Positions 41,839 through 41,980 of a stretch of DNA of 41,980 nt are shown here, piece after piece. Origin of the DNA: CACKLF01 sp002725175 (GTDB lineage Bacteria; Pseudomonadota; Alphaproteobacteria; Rhodobacterales; Rhodobacteraceae); contig PBQX02000085.1 in NCBI GenBank assembly GCA_002725175.2, positions 1-41,980 of the forward strand, written 5' to 3'. The notes below the pieces were generated by a model. It saw only the letters and a program-made list of their open reading frames with translations, ran no database searches and was not told the DNA's origin. The translations under genes were made by a program, and so were the position numbers. Numbering within the stretch: position 1 is the stretch's first letter; each line of letters starts with the position of its first letter.

Positions 41839-41980
41839 TGCGATTAGTTTTTATGGGCAGTTCTTCCTTTTGTTTGCCAATTTTAGAGGGATTATTTGAA
41901 TCCGAAAATGATATCTTAGCTGTTTATACACAGCCACCAAAACCTGCTGGTAGGGGAAAAAAATTCTTGGAGGTGCCAGT
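41838..41980 (+). CDS. fmt: Methionyl-tRNA formyltransferase, 5' end (cut by window end)
   Basis: Formylates initiator Met-tRNA, acting before peptide deformylase. The frame begins at GTG 41838, whose first base is the last base of the def stop. It reads RLVFMGSSSFCLPILEGLFE, then AVYTQPPKPAGRGKKF, matching the Fmt N-terminus. The usual FMGTPDFAVP is FMGSSSFCLP here. About 47 residues are present of roughly 310. The def-fmt pair is the common bacterial arrangement. Confidence 0.93.
   Translation, partial: MRLVFMGSSSFCLPILEGLFESENDILAVYTQPPKPAGRGKKFLEVP

Overview
The window is an AT-rich stretch of bacterial chromosome, densely packed with housekeeping and central-metabolism genes. Several things point to an alphaproteobacterium: DUF1467 next to methylmalonyl-CoA epimerase, DUF1244 near pyruvate kinase, a TlpA-argH-lptM-lysA block, a Mcl1-type malyl-CoA lyase, and the order ETF-QO / TPR protein / ispE / polyprenyl synthase / tRNA methyltransferase. 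Low GC, gaps of a few to about 250 bases, many gene overlaps and scattered N bases fit a streamlined, probably marine lineage assembled from a metagenome. I cannot place it below class.

Layout. Bases 1-1252 hold two pieces of carB in opposite orientation, joined at a chimeric junction near 211-221. Next come aspS and a nitroreductase (+), then a minus-strand operon: esterase-like secreted protein, dapD, dapE, mce, DUF1467 (7476 down to 3822). yggT (+) converges on argG (-). A plus-strand group follows: Fe-alcohol dehydrogenase, ilvA and an alpha/beta hydrolase, converging on a thiolase. A hypothetical gene and a D-amino-acid aminotransferase converge on DUF1244. Then pyk, rpmI-rplT-pheS-pheT and a small CMD-family protein (+), alanine dehydrogenase (-) with a divergent Lrp-type regulator, and greA (-). 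From 24.1 kb: ETF-QO, TPR protein, ispE (+), ispB (-), a degraded DUF2007-like gene, a tRNA methyltransferase and a tiny DUF465 protein (+), then a glutamine amidotransferase, phaA and a TlpA-like protein (-). The right end carries argH-lptM-lysA (+), a zinc-ribbon membrane protein (-), plsC (+), a patB-mcl1-accA operon (-), and def-fmt (+), with fmt cut by the window end.

The genes cover lysine/meso-DAP synthesis (dapD, dapE, lysA), arginine (argG, argH), isoleucine (ilvA), isoprenoid/quinone side chains (ispE, ispB), fatty-acid and phospholipid entry (accA, plsC), translation (aspS, pheST, L35, L20, def, fmt) and acyl-CoA carbon metabolism (two thiolases, mce, mcl1, ETF-QO). The thiolases, epimerase and Mcl1 together suggest an ethylmalonyl-CoA or related acyl-CoA assimilation route.

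I saw no tRNA or rRNA gene, IS element, prophage, CRISPR array or defence island, and no gene-free stretch over 300 bases. I found no convincing new multi-gene system. The most useful observations are the carB chimera, two small decayed reading frames, a probable AUU start codon, hairpins built from the ends of convergent genes, and the absence of ftsEX from a place where alphaproteobacteria usually carry it.
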